64,000 nt of DNA, from positions 992,001 to 1,056,000 of the forward strand of contig CM033394.1 of NCBI GenBank assembly GCA_019426215.1, given 5' to 3'. The first letter of the stretch is position 1, and every line of letters begins with the position of its first letter. The position numbers and the translations under genes are program-made. Positions 1-11,658 of the stretch are shown here, in pieces. The notes below the pieces were generated by a model, which did no database searches, had not been told where the DNA came from, and saw nothing but the letters and a program-made list of their open reading frames with translations. This stretch comes from Buddleja alternifolia (taxonomy: Eukaryota; Streptophyta; Magnoliopsida; Lamiales; Scrophulariaceae).

Positions 1-349
1 ACACTTGTCATTTTTCTTACCAAAAAAAGAAAAAGAGAAAAAGGTATACTTGTCATTTTAGAAGTTTATAAAGGCATATTGTCTGTTTGGAAAACTATAG
101 ATCAGATCGAACTTAAGTGTAATTAATAAGGTGACCGACTATACTATATTTGCCATGTAATTTATTAGAATGTAAGTGAATTATGTTCGAGATTGGGCAT
201 ACCAAATTTGAGCTAGAATTTTCCTGTTTATTTTGGTGGTTTTGCAATTCCAATCCTCTATCTCATATGTTTCTCATATTCTGTGTAATTTTTTTTTCTT
301 AAATATATAAGTTATGTGAATTTTATACCATTGGCATACAATAAGCATA
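1..349. other. AT-rich intergenic DNA, no gene seen
   Basis: I see no coding region or recognisable element here. It is the flank of the Helitron whose 3' end lies at 350, and the base at 349 is the T expected next to a Helitron CTAG end. Confidence 0.6.
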
Positions 350-1076
350 CTAGTTGCAGTGACACGCTTGATGCGCGTGCTTAATTCTTTAAAAAATATA
401 AATCAGAATAATTAATTCATTTACTATTTTGTTATATATAAATTTCTCAGTATATCATGTGTTGTTTCACTACAAAAAATTATGACATTAATGACAAAAT
501 ACCAAGTGACGATATAAAAGTTGTCACTAATTATAAATTTTTAGTGACAAGAATTTATGTTTTGTCACAATAATAGGTTTTACATGTTTAATAGTGACAA
601 GATTTATGTAGAAGTTATCACACTTGATAATTGGTGACAAAAAAATTGTTGTCACTAAAATCTTTATTGTGACAAACCAAAAATTATTGTCACTCATTAT
701 GTATATATATAGTGACATGTCACTTGAAATTTTGTCACTAGTATTATATTTTTTTGTAGTACTTTAAATTAAAAAAACATAAATGTTACCTATAATTTTA
801 TGTCAATTATTAGAAGTAATTAGAAAATTAGTGCAATAGAAAAGAGAAGAAAACAAAGAACAAGAAAAAATGTAGAGAGCAATAAGAAGAAAAAGTGAAT
901 GAGAAGAAGATGAGAGGAAAGAAGAAAAAATGACATAAATAAGAGAGAAGAGAGAGGAGGAAGAAACTACATTTGACACTTGTCAAAATTTTAGTGAGTG
1001 TAACATGATATACCAAAAAAATTGGCATACCAAAGGTAGTTACTCTAAAGCCTCCTCATTTTATATATAATATAGA
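350..1076 (-). mobile_element. Non-autonomous Helitron
   Basis: Read on the minus strand, the element begins with TCTATATTATATATAAAATG at 1076 and ends with CTAG at 353-350. Just before the end, at about 362-380, a hairpin forms from CACGC and GCGTG arms. The flanking bases are A (1077) and T (349), so it sits in an AT dinucleotide without target duplication. A 5' TC start, a 3' hairpin followed by CTAG, and A/T insertion are the defining marks of plant Helitrons. At 727 bp it has no Rep/helicase gene, so it must have been mobilised in trans. A smaller MITE is nested inside at 468-761. Confidence 0.8.
468..761. mobile_element. Foldback MITE with CACTA-like ends, nested in the Helitron
   Basis: The left end reads CACTACAAAAAA and the right end is its complement with one end mismatch (TTTTTTTGTAGTA). 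Much of the interior is made of short repeats of TAGTGACAA and TTGTCACTA in both orientations, so the whole unit can fold back on itself. CACTAC termini suggest the CACTA superfamily. The 3 bp flanks (TTT and CTT) agree at only two of three bases, so the superfamily call is tentative. Confidence 0.6.
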
Positions 1077-3600
1077 TAAGTAAATGGAATAAAAGATGAT
1101 CAATTTTGAAATAGATGGTCCAGACTGTATCTAATGTGTTGTTTTTGTCCTTAAAAGACATCATACAGGAAAAATGGAGATTAAGATTCGTATAGTCTTC
1201 AAGCTCTTCATCTCTTTCCGATGTGATGGTAGCGGTATCCTCATCAACCCCTCAAAAAAGATTATGAGTATGCTACTAACCGTCACACAACAAAATGGAC
1301 ACAATGGAAGTGAGCAACATAATCCGGGCAACGGTCTCCGATATATGCAATGACAAATACATGTCACATTAATTAAATTTTTAATAAAGTTTGAAATTTC
1401 ATCAGAAGACTTGATTATAGCGTCAATCTTGTATTGACTCATTTTGGGCTAATCCACTCCCACCTCCACATCCCAGAGTCAAACCCAAATATACATAGTG
1501 GATTTGCTGGATCTTTCTTTGTGACCTTTAATTTCAAATGTTAAACAGTTCCCATCACTTGGCCACCTTGCTATTAGGCACTTTTTTTGGTTGGATTCGA
1601 GGTATATGATCATGTAAGTTGGATTGGAGAGAGACAAGAAGAAGTTGAATTGGGAGTGGGTTGGTGATAAAAATAGAATCATTGAGGATTGATTTTCTTT
1701 TCTTTTTTTTCTGAGTAATTTTTATGAAGTCTCAATGTCTATCTCTGATAGTGATATTGGAGGTTCAGACATAATCTGTATGATAGTCGTAAAATAAAGA
1801 TACGGAATTATTAATAGTGCAACCTGGAGGTTGTGTTTCAAGATCTCAACATCAGTCGAATTTAAGCTAATCATGTGATGAGTATATTGTAATTGTGTTA
1901 TGATTGATATACAATTTAGGGAGAAAAATCGATCACAAAACAAAACATTACAATGTTTTCCTTAGGTTGGTGTGGCCAAATCTAGTTGAGTCAAAAAAAT
2001 TTTTCAACAATTTACACATGCACGCATATATATCCAATTATTTATCTCTCTGTATATATATGATTTGATTAATTATTCAAATGATGAAGACATCTTCAAC
2101 ACTTACTAGAAATCACCAATATACCTTAAAAATTTGTGTGTTTTCATTTGGATCTAGTTGACTTGACCTAACTTGATCCGACAACCTGTAAATTACAATA
2201 GTAACTTATGTACACTTGGCCACTCAGGATAGTGCCATGTGTCTATAAGACATCCATACATTATGAATAAGCTCTATAAATATCTTAAATCTGAGAATTA
2301 TGAGGTATGTTATTTATTGTTCAACTCTCCACTTAATATTGCATTCGAACCTTGAATATCTTTATTGACTTGATCATTGGAGACTTCATGTCAAGATAAG
2401 CCCGAAGTTGGTCTTAACAAGGGTCCTTTGATATCAAGTCGTTTCCTATCCGAAGCATTATCACATCACCCTAGCTCTCCCCGACAAAAATCAACCAGGC
2501 AAGAACGGCCCCTATATACATGTATGTGAGAACTAAGATTAGAATGGAACCTCACATTCCTTTAGTATGATATTGAAAAGCCCAAATACCCCACGCGTTC
2601 TAATGAGAAATCAGTCCATCATCCAAATGAAGCCCAATATTAAGTCCCACCAACGCCTTGCCCGATGTGTATAACTTGATAATCATAATTTAGATGTGTT
2701 GCTTTAGTTTGCCTTTATTATTACTAAGTACTTACTAACAATTATTTATAAATTTAATTCAAGTAGTGACGTGGGATAAAACATAACACTTAAATAACAT
2801 GACCCGAATGCCCCTCATGCGCCCTCGAGACACGTCACTGGGTCGTACTAACCCGACCTCAGAAAATGGGTTGGGCCGTTCGACCCCATGCTAGTAGGAT
2901 CGAACCCAACGCTCCGAACGGATCCAAGTCTTCACGTGCTCACTAAAGAGGTGTCATGATCCTCTAAGATGATGAAAAGTGTCATGATCTTCTTGAATGT
3001 ACTACGGACATATATATACTCCGAACATATATATACTGATTTAGCTAATTGTATTAAGGTTCATGGAGTATTTTTCCTTACTTCCCTCTTTCGCTCCATT
3101 GTAAAGAGTCATAGATCTTGTAACTTATCTAATATTAAGAAATGGACCTGAAGTGGATAATAGATGATAAGTTCACTTTGGTGACAAAAAGATAAAAAAA
3201 ATTAAATTTCTGAACCATGTTTGGAGAAAGAACTTCATATAGCTTTGTATTAGGCGTTTCAAACTCGACCAGAATGATTAAAAAAAATAACACAAAGTGG
3301 AGCTAAAGGATTTAAAATTCCTTATAACATAAATTATCCAAACAAATTAAATAAATATATATAAAAAAAATTGAAATATTTTACTCCCAAATCCACAATC
3401 TCATTGCAACCTCGACAACTTTTAACATTACGTAAAATAGACTTTGAAAAGAGAAATTCTTAAATTATTAAATTTTGATATAATCATAATCATCTACACA
3501 CGTTAAACTCTACCTAAATCTCATTGATCAGGAACTCCGAGTTCCGATTCCCGAAAACTCCTGAAATTAACCTATGAGAATATAAGAAAATTTTGGTGTC
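1077..3600. other. Gene-free repeat-like region upstream of eIF4A
   Basis: No convincing coding region is present. About 2150-3150 has the look of an old LTR, with a TATA-like CTATAAATATC near 2271 and a more GC-rich stretch at 2800-2940, but I could not find paired ends or a target duplication. The rest is AT-rich and unassigned. Confidence 0.4.
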
Positions 3601-3839
3601 CACTATATGTGGAAAGATGTAAGTCCAAATATTGATGGGATCTCAAGATGGGCCAAACCCGTCTCAATTGGCCCAAACATCCTCAACCAATACAACAAAA
3701 CGCCGCAGTTCAGACACAATTTCCGGAAACACGACGTCGTCTTGCAATCAAAGAGCCAGGGGCAAAATCGTAATTTCAAGGAAAGAAGACAAAGCCCTCG
3801 CAGTAGCTTCAATCACAAACCCCTAAAAACACACAACAA

Positions 3840-4966
3840 TTTCTCACTCTCTCTCTCATCTCTCTCTCTCTCTCTCCTGAACTCCGCGGCGTAGATCCGA
3901 GGAGTTTCAGAAATAATCGCAGCTAAAATCATACTCTTCTTCGATTCGTGTTTTCATTGCTATCAGGTAACGTAATCGAATCGGTTTTTTTGGCTATAAG
4001 TTTATATATATATATATATATATATATGGTGAAATAAGTATATCTGTATACGTATTGTTCTGTGCAGATATATAGATAGACTTGTTGATTGTTTTGATCG
4101 GTGGTAAGAGTAGTTATTTAGAGTTGGTTTGATCACGTTGTTTTATGTAAAAGATCTGCTAGGTTATAGTGTTGTTTGATTTATATGTTTTGAGACATGA
4201 ATGATTCATTCACTTTTATTCGTTCTGTTGTTTTGTGATACTGTTGTGTATAGGTTTCTTATTTACTATTTTGTTGTGTGTTTCGATTGTTTTTTAGGAT
4301 GATCTGTTTATGTGACGGCAGAGTGAATTAATTGAGTAAGTAGTTGGTGTTTTGAGGTAATTTGAGTGTGTGTAATTGCCTCACTGATGTATGTATATAC
4401 CTTTTAAAGTTGATTGTTGAATCTCGATGAGTATCTGATCATATGCTTTCGCTTTTGGCCTTTTGTCGGTTTTTAGCTGATTTTGTCCTTGCACGTCTAG
4501 TCAGTCGATTGCAGTATGAGTTAACAGAACGGTAGGAAATATTGCTCGTAATGTATTGTATAATGGAGTATTTGTTTTCATAAGGTTGTAAATATTGGAA
4601 ATTGTGTAATGCGTGTATGTTTTATACTTTTTGCTGCAATCAATGACCACTTGTAAATGATGCTTGAGTTGGCTATGTGCTGATTGTTACCTTGATTTAG
4701 TTTGTTGACCAGCTTCAGCTCTTTCTTGAAGTCATTTTTTCGCTTAGGCGGGCATGATGTGTGATGGGTTTCTCTATAGTTTTATCTGTTGGAAATATGG
4801 TACAACTATTATGCTGCTGATGTCATGGATATTGCTAACTTGTGATTGCATGTGTTTCCTTAGTCAGTTTTCCTATGCTTTTGTCTTCATTAAAGGAGTT
4901 GTTTTGTCATTATGGTACGCCAAAGCTTGTCGCCTGTATTTATCTTTGTTTTTCTATATTCTGCAG
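3840..4966 (+). promoter_or_regulatory. eIF4A 5' leader exon and leader intron
   Basis: A pyrimidine-rich CT tract (about 3845-3877) and a telo-box-like AACCCCTAAA motif (about 3819-3829) precede a leader that ends TATCAG|GTAACG at 3966. A leader intron then runs to the acceptor TTCTGCAG at 4966, two bases before the start codon. CT-rich leaders, telo-boxes and a long first intron in the 5' UTR are common in plant translation-factor genes. The intron carries a TA microsatellite at about 4003-4026. The transcription start itself is not determined. Confidence 0.65.
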
Positions 4967-4968
4967 TC

Positions 4969-7267
4969 ATGGCGGGAGCGGCACCTGAAGGTTCTCAATT
5001 TGATACGCGTCAGTTTGATACCAAAATGAATGAGCTGTAATTTTTTTCCTTCACTTGTAACTTTCATTAATCTGAATTTTTTCTTGAATAACGGGTTTAG
5101 CATCACCGATTCTTACTCATAGCCTTTTTTTATCATTGAAACTTTGGATACAGACTTGGAACTGATGGCGAGGAATTCTTCACAAGTTATGATGAGGTGT
5201 ATGACAGTTTTGATGCTATGGGCTTGCAGGAAAATCTTCTTAGGGGCATCTACGCTTACGGTATAGAATCAATCAATTCAAAAAACATGCTATATTTCTT
5301 TTTATAGTTTCTAAAATTGTGCATAAAAATATTGCAATTCTTGATGAGTCATTAGTTGGTTTCAGATACTTTGTTATGCCTTATACATTTTATCCCGTCA
5401 CTGATGGTTTTTGTATTTCATCCTCATTTAACATACAAGGCTGCTTATAAATATCGTAATTGGAGCTGGTGGAAATGGTTTGTTTGATGTGAATATTATA
5501 TTCATGCATTTCTGTGGCCGAGTTCCTTGTGAATAGTTTCATCTTCTGTTGTCTGGAAATATGAAAAATTATTCTCATACCTGGTTTTCTATCGAGTCTT
5601 TTCTTTGGAGAATGAAATAACACTCCACCTGTGTTGTTTTGAAGGTTTCGAGAAGCCCTCTGCAATTCAGCAAAGAGGGATTGTTCCCTTCTGCAAGGGG
5701 CTTGATGTGATTCAACAGGCTCAATCGGGGACTGGGAAGACTGCAACTTTCTGCTCTGGAATTCTCCAGCAGCTAGACTATAATGTGGTTGAATGCCAGG
5801 CTTTGGTTCTGGCACCAACTCGTGAGCTTGCACAGCAAATTGAGAAAGTCATGCGAGCACTAGGTGATTATCTTGGTGTTAAGGTTCATGCTTGTGTAGG
5901 AGGTACCAGCGTCCGTGAAGATCAACGTATTCTTTCTGCTGGTGTTCATGTTGTGGTTGGTACACCGGGACGTGTGTTTGACATGTTGAGAAGGCAGTCA
6001 CTTCGCCCTGATTACATCAAGATGTTTGTGTTGGATGAAGCAGATGAAATGCTTTCCAGAGGGTTTAAGGATCAGGTTTACCTCTTACACCCTCTTTGGT
6101 ACAAAGATGTCAGGTGAAGGAAAGGAAAGAAAATGCTACGGGAAATACTATAGAAAAAATATGAGGGAAAATATCATGTTAAGGGGGAAAACTCATTTTA
6201 CTCATTAAATGGTGAGGAAAATTGGAGAAATGCATGAGAAAATGAGTATTTGCTCATATCTCAAGCTTAACACCCCCCCCTCCCCCACCCCCTTCTCTTT
6301 CCTCCTGTGCTTAGATGTTTCGTAAAACCGCACCGGAAAGTGGTCGGGTTCACTTCTCCTATTGCCTTTACCCAATCCTTGAACAAACAAGGCATTAGTT
6401 CCTTTTCTTTCGTTTTTGTGCTTTTTCCCAATGTGCGGTTGGATTGAGGTTATGTTGCTTTTGCACTTTAAGAGATGTTGAACATCTGTAGCGTTGATCA
6501 CAACTTTCACTGATTGTGGCCGTTAATTTGTTCTCTCCTTGTATGCCCAGCAGTTGATCTCAAAAGTGATTGTTCTTTATGTACCATGAAACCAATATTT
6601 TGCACCTAATGCCTTAAGTTTCTTCTTTCAGATATATGACATCTTCCAGTTGCTACCTCCCAAGATTCAAGTTGGTGTATTCTCTGCTACTATGCCACCA
6701 GAGGCTCTCGAAATCACAAGGAAATTTATGAACAAGCCTGTCCGTATCCTCGTGAAACGTGATGAGCTAACTCTCGAAGGTATCAAGCAATTCTATGTCA
6801 ATGTCGAAAAGGAGGAATGGAAACTCGAAACGCTTTGTGATCTTTACGAGACATTAGCCATCACTCAGAGTGTCATATTTGTTAACACGAGGCGTAAGGT
6901 CGATTGGCTCACTGATAAAATGAGAAGCCGTGACCATACTGTCTCTGCAACCCATGGAGACATGGACCAAAATACACGAGATATTATTATGCGAGAATTT
7001 AGATCTGGTTCTTCAAGAGTTCTCATCACAACTGATCTTTTGGCTCGTGGTATCGATGTCCAGCAAGTCTCTCTTGTTATCAACTTTGATTTGCCGACTC
7101 AGCCTGAAAACTATCTCCATCGTATTGGACGAAGTGGACGGTTTGGGAGAAAGGGTGTTGCTATAAACTTTGTTACTAAAGATGATGATCGCATGCTTGT
7201 TGATATACAGAAGTTTTACAACGTTGTAGTTGAGGAGCTGCCAGCCAATGTTGCTGATCTCCTCTGA
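4969..7267 (+). CDS. eIF4A: Eukaryotic initiation factor 4A (DEAD-box RNA helicase)
   Basis: Four coding exons, 4969-5036, 5154-5260, 5645-6075 and 6632-7267, join in frame through GT-AG introns to 413 residues, the usual plant eIF4A length. The protein starts [10 protein letters not shown]. In order it shows the Q motif region ([13 protein letters not shown]), Walker A (AQSGTGKT), [18 protein letters not shown] (VLDEADE), SAT, the ARGID motif V and the HRIGRSGR motif VI. It is the ATP-dependent RNA helicase of the cytoplasmic eIF4F cap-binding complex, which unwinds mRNA leaders for scanning. All catalytic motifs are intact, so this is the functional copy. Its exon 3 end, intron 3, exon 4 and 3' flank recur at 13316-15325 as a truncated duplicate. 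Intron 3 contains a poly-C stretch near 6273-6291. Confidence 0.97.
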
Positions 7268-8659
7268 TGAGGTTTTGGTTCTTATGAGGTTAAATGTTCT
7301 ACTTGTTTCGAGTAATTTATTATCTTTTCTAGGCTAGTTTTAACGTGTAATGGATTTCGTGATTGGGAGATTTAATGGCTGTTATTTGCAGAGAAGTTGT
7401 TCTCTCCTGATTTGGTTGCGGTTCCAAACTACTGTTGCAAAATTTTTGGCTTTTTCTTTTGTATTGTAATTGTCAAAAAATGACTGCAGATTTGGATGTT
7501 GTTGGATTTTTGAGTCTTGAAGTTGGATTTTAGTTTTATGTACTTAAGGTCTATTAAGCATCCTGATGCTTGATTTTATCTTGGGAAGTTATGTTGTGAT
7601 ATAGTTCTTGTGTATATCATATATTTGGCCTTATGTATTATGTGTTGCAGATATTTTGCAGCTCGGAGTCTCTAAATTGGTGTTTCAATCTCTTATTTCA
7701 TTTTTCATATGCACGATGTGTATAAGGTTTTTCTTTATATATGCAGTACATGTGGATATTTTGTAATAGATTTTGGACTTTTACTGAGAAGAGACCAAAG
7801 AACATTGGTCATTCCAAGGAAGAGTTACTGAAAAATCAATTTTATGCTGGGTTTCTTCACATAATTCATTATTCATGCGATGGAATTCATATGAGGATTG
7901 TTATATATGAATACTTATAATTTATTTACATCAATTAATGATTGAACTTTTTTCTGGTGAAGAAAAGACTTGAGGTCGAGTCAACCTGCAGTAGCTAAAG
8001 GGGATATAACCACCACTATCAAATATTCATTTTGTCAAAGTTCGCAAGGCCACATACTCAACTTGGACGAAAATAAACACTTGTTCCCGCCGCCAGTTCA
8101 AGCATCATAATCCGATCACTGCCGTTATATAATTCTAAGAAATTCATGGTAGATTACAGATCAAAGTCCTACACTCGTATGTAAGAATATGTTATGCTTT
8201 TATGATATAATGTTTCGTTTTCTTCACCTTTTTTTTTCCGGATAGAGCTATGAATTATTTGATACATCATGATGTATTGTCACGGGTCGCTAAGCATAAT
8301 TCATGAAAGTTTGGTGTAGGTATAGTTTATGCATGAATGTGTCTAAAGAGTGATTTCGAGTTCTAATATAATCACGATTATTCATATATAATGACACCAA
8401 CATGAATCTCATTACATAGACGATAAATTGTACAAAAACTGAAACCTCTTAAAAGTTCACATTTCGAATCTTAAATTCTCAACCTAAAAATTGACTCTTC
8501 GAATCTCAGAATCTCGAGAACTACTAAAAAGAACTGTGCTCAGATAGCCCCGAGGATAAAGTAAAAATGAGTGAGTCAGAATCAGATTCGAGAGGCTTTA
8601 AGTACATGTACAATGCGGTGTATGCTGAAGTTGCAAAATCCGAAATGTTTCACATATTT
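6020..8659 (+). repeat. Segmental duplication, copy A (eIF4A 3' half and flank)
   Basis: From the last 55 bases of eIF4A exon 3 through intron 3, exon 4 and about 1.4 kb of 3' flank, this stretch is repeated at 13316-15325. Copy B lacks about 600 bp that copy A has at roughly 7290-7875. Similarity stops at about 8659 (GAAATGTTTCACAT), where the sequence switches to carrier-gene 3' DNA. The 3' flank 7268-8659 holds no other gene that I can see. Confidence 0.85.
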
Positions 8660-8822
8660 AATACTTAAAAAAATGGATTGTCTTGTGACTCGACTTGAGA
8701 TCGCAGAACAATCACAATCATTCATATAATGCTTGTGATAAAAAATGGCATTGAACGCGATTGTAATTGGCTGCTCTTGATTTCTATTACTAACACGAGG
8801 TCTTTGATAATCGTTGTTGCAG

Positions 8823-8969
8823 ATTGTTCCATCAGTTGCAATTGGTTTCACGGCATATGACACAATGAAGACATGGATGCGCGTACCTCCTCGACAAACA
8901 TCAAAAGCAACATCTGCGATCTCAAACAAGCACAGTAACATTAGTGATTCTGCGAGCTCCCAAGAATGA
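8823..8969 (+). pseudogene. Orphan last exon of the CoAc-type mitochondrial carrier
   Basis: After an intact acceptor (TTGTTGCAG) the sequence encodes [20 protein letters not shown] and onward to a TGA at 8967-8969, matching exon 7 of the intact carrier gene at 59315-59416. Exons 1-6 are absent, so it cannot make a carrier. The reading frame is still open for 49 codons and ends in a different tail (finishing SDSASSQE) from the intact gene. It would only be expressed if an upstream eIF4A transcript spliced into it. Confidence 0.85.
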
Positions 8970-9598
8970 TATAAAATGTTCGTTTAGTTCTTGAGCTGAA
9001 AACTAAGCTGAATGATTACGTGTTTAGCTTGTAATTATAGAGTTATTGATATTAATATACACATTGGTAATTGTCATTCCCTCCATGGAAAAGAATACAC
9101 ATTTATTGGGCTGCAAACTAGTCAAGCTCAAATTGAGATTCGAAAACATTTTCGTCTCAAGTTTTATTCAACTTTTGACAATTCGAGCTCGAGTTTGCAT
9201 GTTAGCTCACGCGTGGTGAAAAATAGTTGTGTTATTTAAATTGGTTAATATAAATTACAATATTTAATTATTTAAAATATTGTTACTATTATTATTTGTC
9301 ATTTGCTATATGGTTTGTCATTTGTCATTTGTCATTTGCATTTTAATTTTAATTTGTACTTGAATTCGTACAATCCAAGTTCTAATTAGAATTTCTTAAA
9401 ACATCACTCATCCAAATTCTACTTAAATACTAATTGAACTCATGGTTTCAGTAAAAAGGACTATGGAGATGGAAGATTTGGGTAAGGTTGCAATTCTAAC
9501 CCTTTTTGCAATTTCCATCTTTCTAAGGTAATTTAAGTGCATGAACTTTTAATATTTTCAACTTAGGGACAAATTCCATCAAAAATGATAATGCAGAG

Positions 9599-10113
9599 TG
9601 ATGGAGTTTTATGGAGTCGGATCAAAATAAGGTCAAAAAGAGGAGCCAAAATATAGCCAAGAAGGGTCGGGGTTGACCAGGGTTGCGAAAGAAGTCAAAA
9701 GGTTGAAGGAAAAAAAGGTGAATTCTGCGCATCTGGCGCCACGGCCTTGGACAGCAGCTTTAATATACTTGTTTTTGACGGGTTTTTCACGTTTTGGGCA
9801 TTTTTTGGCATGTTTTGAGTTATAATTTGATTGGAATTGTTTCCTAACTGATATGATTTATTCCTTAACCTTTTATGATTATTTTTCCTAGTTTGATTAG
9901 GGTTTAACCCTTGTAACTCTATAAATATTAGAATTCACTCTTGTAAACATTGAACCACTTTAAGAAGTTGAATAAAAGATCTAGTTGGATGTGGTTTTTC
10001 CCTTGATTGGATTTCCACCAGAAATTATTTGTCTTCTTTATTGCTTTTGATTTACCATATTTTTTTATATTTTTTCGTTGTTATTTCACTATTGAAAGCC
10101 TTGATTCCTAACA
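9599..10113. mobile_element. Solo LTR, 515 bp
   Basis: The unit begins TGATGGAG and ends CCTAACA, with flanks GCAGAG (9593-9598) and GCATAG (10114-10119), a 6 bp target duplication with one mismatch. A TATA-like CTATAAATATT lies near 9919. The paralogous region near 60325 runs straight through this point without the insert, giving an empty site. No internal coding region is left, so it is a solo LTR formed by recombination between two LTRs. Confidence 0.8.
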
Positions 10114-10430
10114 GCATAGAAAAGTGACACGTACTGAGCACACGGCCATCTCAATTGGGGAATTTTTCAATTTTGAAAGTAAAACAACAAATTTTGTGCA
10201 TGTATGTGAAAACTAAAAATGTTATTCCTAATTATTTGTAAAACTAAAATTGCAAGTTCATTCGACAAAAAGTTGCAATCCTTGTCCTACAAGTTATCAT
10301 AAGTGGCATTTTGTGTCCTCAAATAGTATTATTTTCCTCCAATAATTGAAAAGTCAAATATCACCTGATTCGGCGAAATTCAAAATTTTCTTCCAATTTG
10401 TCCTCAAATTGAAAATAAAATTAAAGTAAG

Positions 10431-11212
10431 TGTTTACACATTAGGAAAAAATTGGATTCGGGCCTACGATTTGGATACGGCCCAAAAAAAGGAATGACCT
10501 CGACAATTCCGATAGAAGCAGATGGGCTTGTAAATTGGGCTTACAAATAATGGAGCTCAGATTTCGAGAAATAATTCGAAAAGAATATGAGTTAAGTGTA
10601 GAAAGAGCCCAGTGACAAAGGCGACAAAGAAGAGCTAGGCTATAAGGAAATCCAATAAAAGACAGGCGCCAACAAATAAATTTAAAAAGGAGGTTGTTGA
10701 CAGTTCCAGAAGAAGTGGGGAACGTGGAGTCTGCAAAAAACCGTAGAAGAAGGGCGAGAAATATATATATGCAAAAGAAAAAGGAAAGAGGGACAAGAAA
10801 TTCCGCAAGAAATCTCGTTTTCATTATTTGTTCAAGTAGATTATAGTTAAGTCAGTAGACGTAAGTAGAGTTAGATTAAACGTAACTTCTGTATTTTCAT
10901 AGCGTAAGGTAGTTAGTGGCAGTGTTTGCAGACGTTCAATTTCATCTATATTCAAGTTGTGTATCTGAAGTGATTCCAACGAAGAATCTCCTATGGAGGT
11001 ATCTTTTTAAGTTTTCATTAATAACTCAAATTGTGTTGTATATTGTATTTTGATTACAGATATCACATTACCAAACAATTTGTAAGACTTAAACCACCGT
11101 TAACACATATAGGCAGGGGTTAGTAGACAATTCTAAGTTGAGAATTGTCAAGGGGCTTGGATCGAGTACTCGAAATCCTTCCCTAGTCTAATTTGTTTTA
11201 AAATATGAAACA
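10431..11212. mobile_element. Solo LTR, 782 bp, related to the 45.9 kb element
   Basis: It begins TGTTTACACATTAGG and ends AAATATGAAACA, flanked on both sides by a perfect GTAAG duplication (10426-10430 and 11213-11217). The paralogous site near 60890 lacks it. Its start (TGTTTACAC), GGGGCTTGG motif and ending resemble the LTRs of the element at 45947-50592, so the two are probably subfamilies of one lineage. Confidence 0.85.
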
Positions 11213-11260
11213 GTAAGTATACTAAATTTACCAATTACCAATATTTATTGGACAAAATGA

Positions 11261-11470
11261 TGTGCAACAAGAGGATGAGTCTGAGCCGTTGGTGAGTGAT
11301 GGGGCCAACCGAACCCGATTCGAGTCTATATGAGGCGCAGGAAGATAATGAAGGACCAACTTGCAAATAAGGAGGGGCCAGCGGATAATTAGTCTTATTA
11401 TTATTGTTGTTGATTTATAATTCTTAGTTTCCTTAATTAAGAGTCCTAAGTTAGGCAAGAGATGGTAGAG

Positions 11471-11508
<38 letters not shown>

Positions 11509-11630
11509 TTAGGGTTTTGATTATGTTTTTATCAAAGTTTTGATCAAGGAATTTGACTTGGCTGGAGCAAGACGTTGGATCTTGTTATTTATTTTTATTG
11601 CAATTTCAATCTTTAATTCATCACTCATCA
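11261..11630 (+). repeat. Putative 5' LTR of a truncated Gypsy element
   Basis: The stretch begins TGTGCAACAAG directly after carrier-flank DNA and ends ATCACTCATCA shortly before the gag start at 11659. A TA microsatellite (about 11475-11505) occupies its middle. TG/CA ends and position fit an LTR, but no partner LTR remains downstream, so the borders cannot be confirmed by comparison. The primer site is not a standard initiator-Met match. Confidence 0.55.
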
Positions 11631-11658
11631 ATTTGGTCCGACCCGTCGAATCGCAAAG

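Larger units (their letters stand above)
8660..11260 (+). repeat. Displaced copy of the carrier-gene 3' end and flank
   Basis: Starting at ATTTAATACTTAAAA this block follows 59151-60938 in the same order: end of intron 6, exon 7, 3' flank, and the stretch ending TACCAATATTTATT. Differences are point changes, loss of a tandem repeat at the stop codon, two LTR insertions here (9599-10113 and 10431-11212), and a SINE present only in the other copy. The block sits exactly between eIF4A duplication copies A and the Gypsy remnant, far from the intact carrier gene, so it arrived by duplicative transposition or repair. A short TTTGTCATTTG tandem array lies near 9294-9340. Confidence 0.85.

Noticed and set aside
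828..1028. Open frame on the minus strand with many Phe/Ser residues
   Set aside because: It is purine/pyrimidine-biased Helitron sequence, not a protein gene.
2150..3150. A solo LTR upstream of eIF4A
   Set aside because: LTR-like features exist, but no paired TG/CA ends with target duplication could be found.
10441..10824. 127-codon minus-strand open frame
   Set aside because: It lies wholly inside the solo LTR 10431-11212 and has no recognisable domain.
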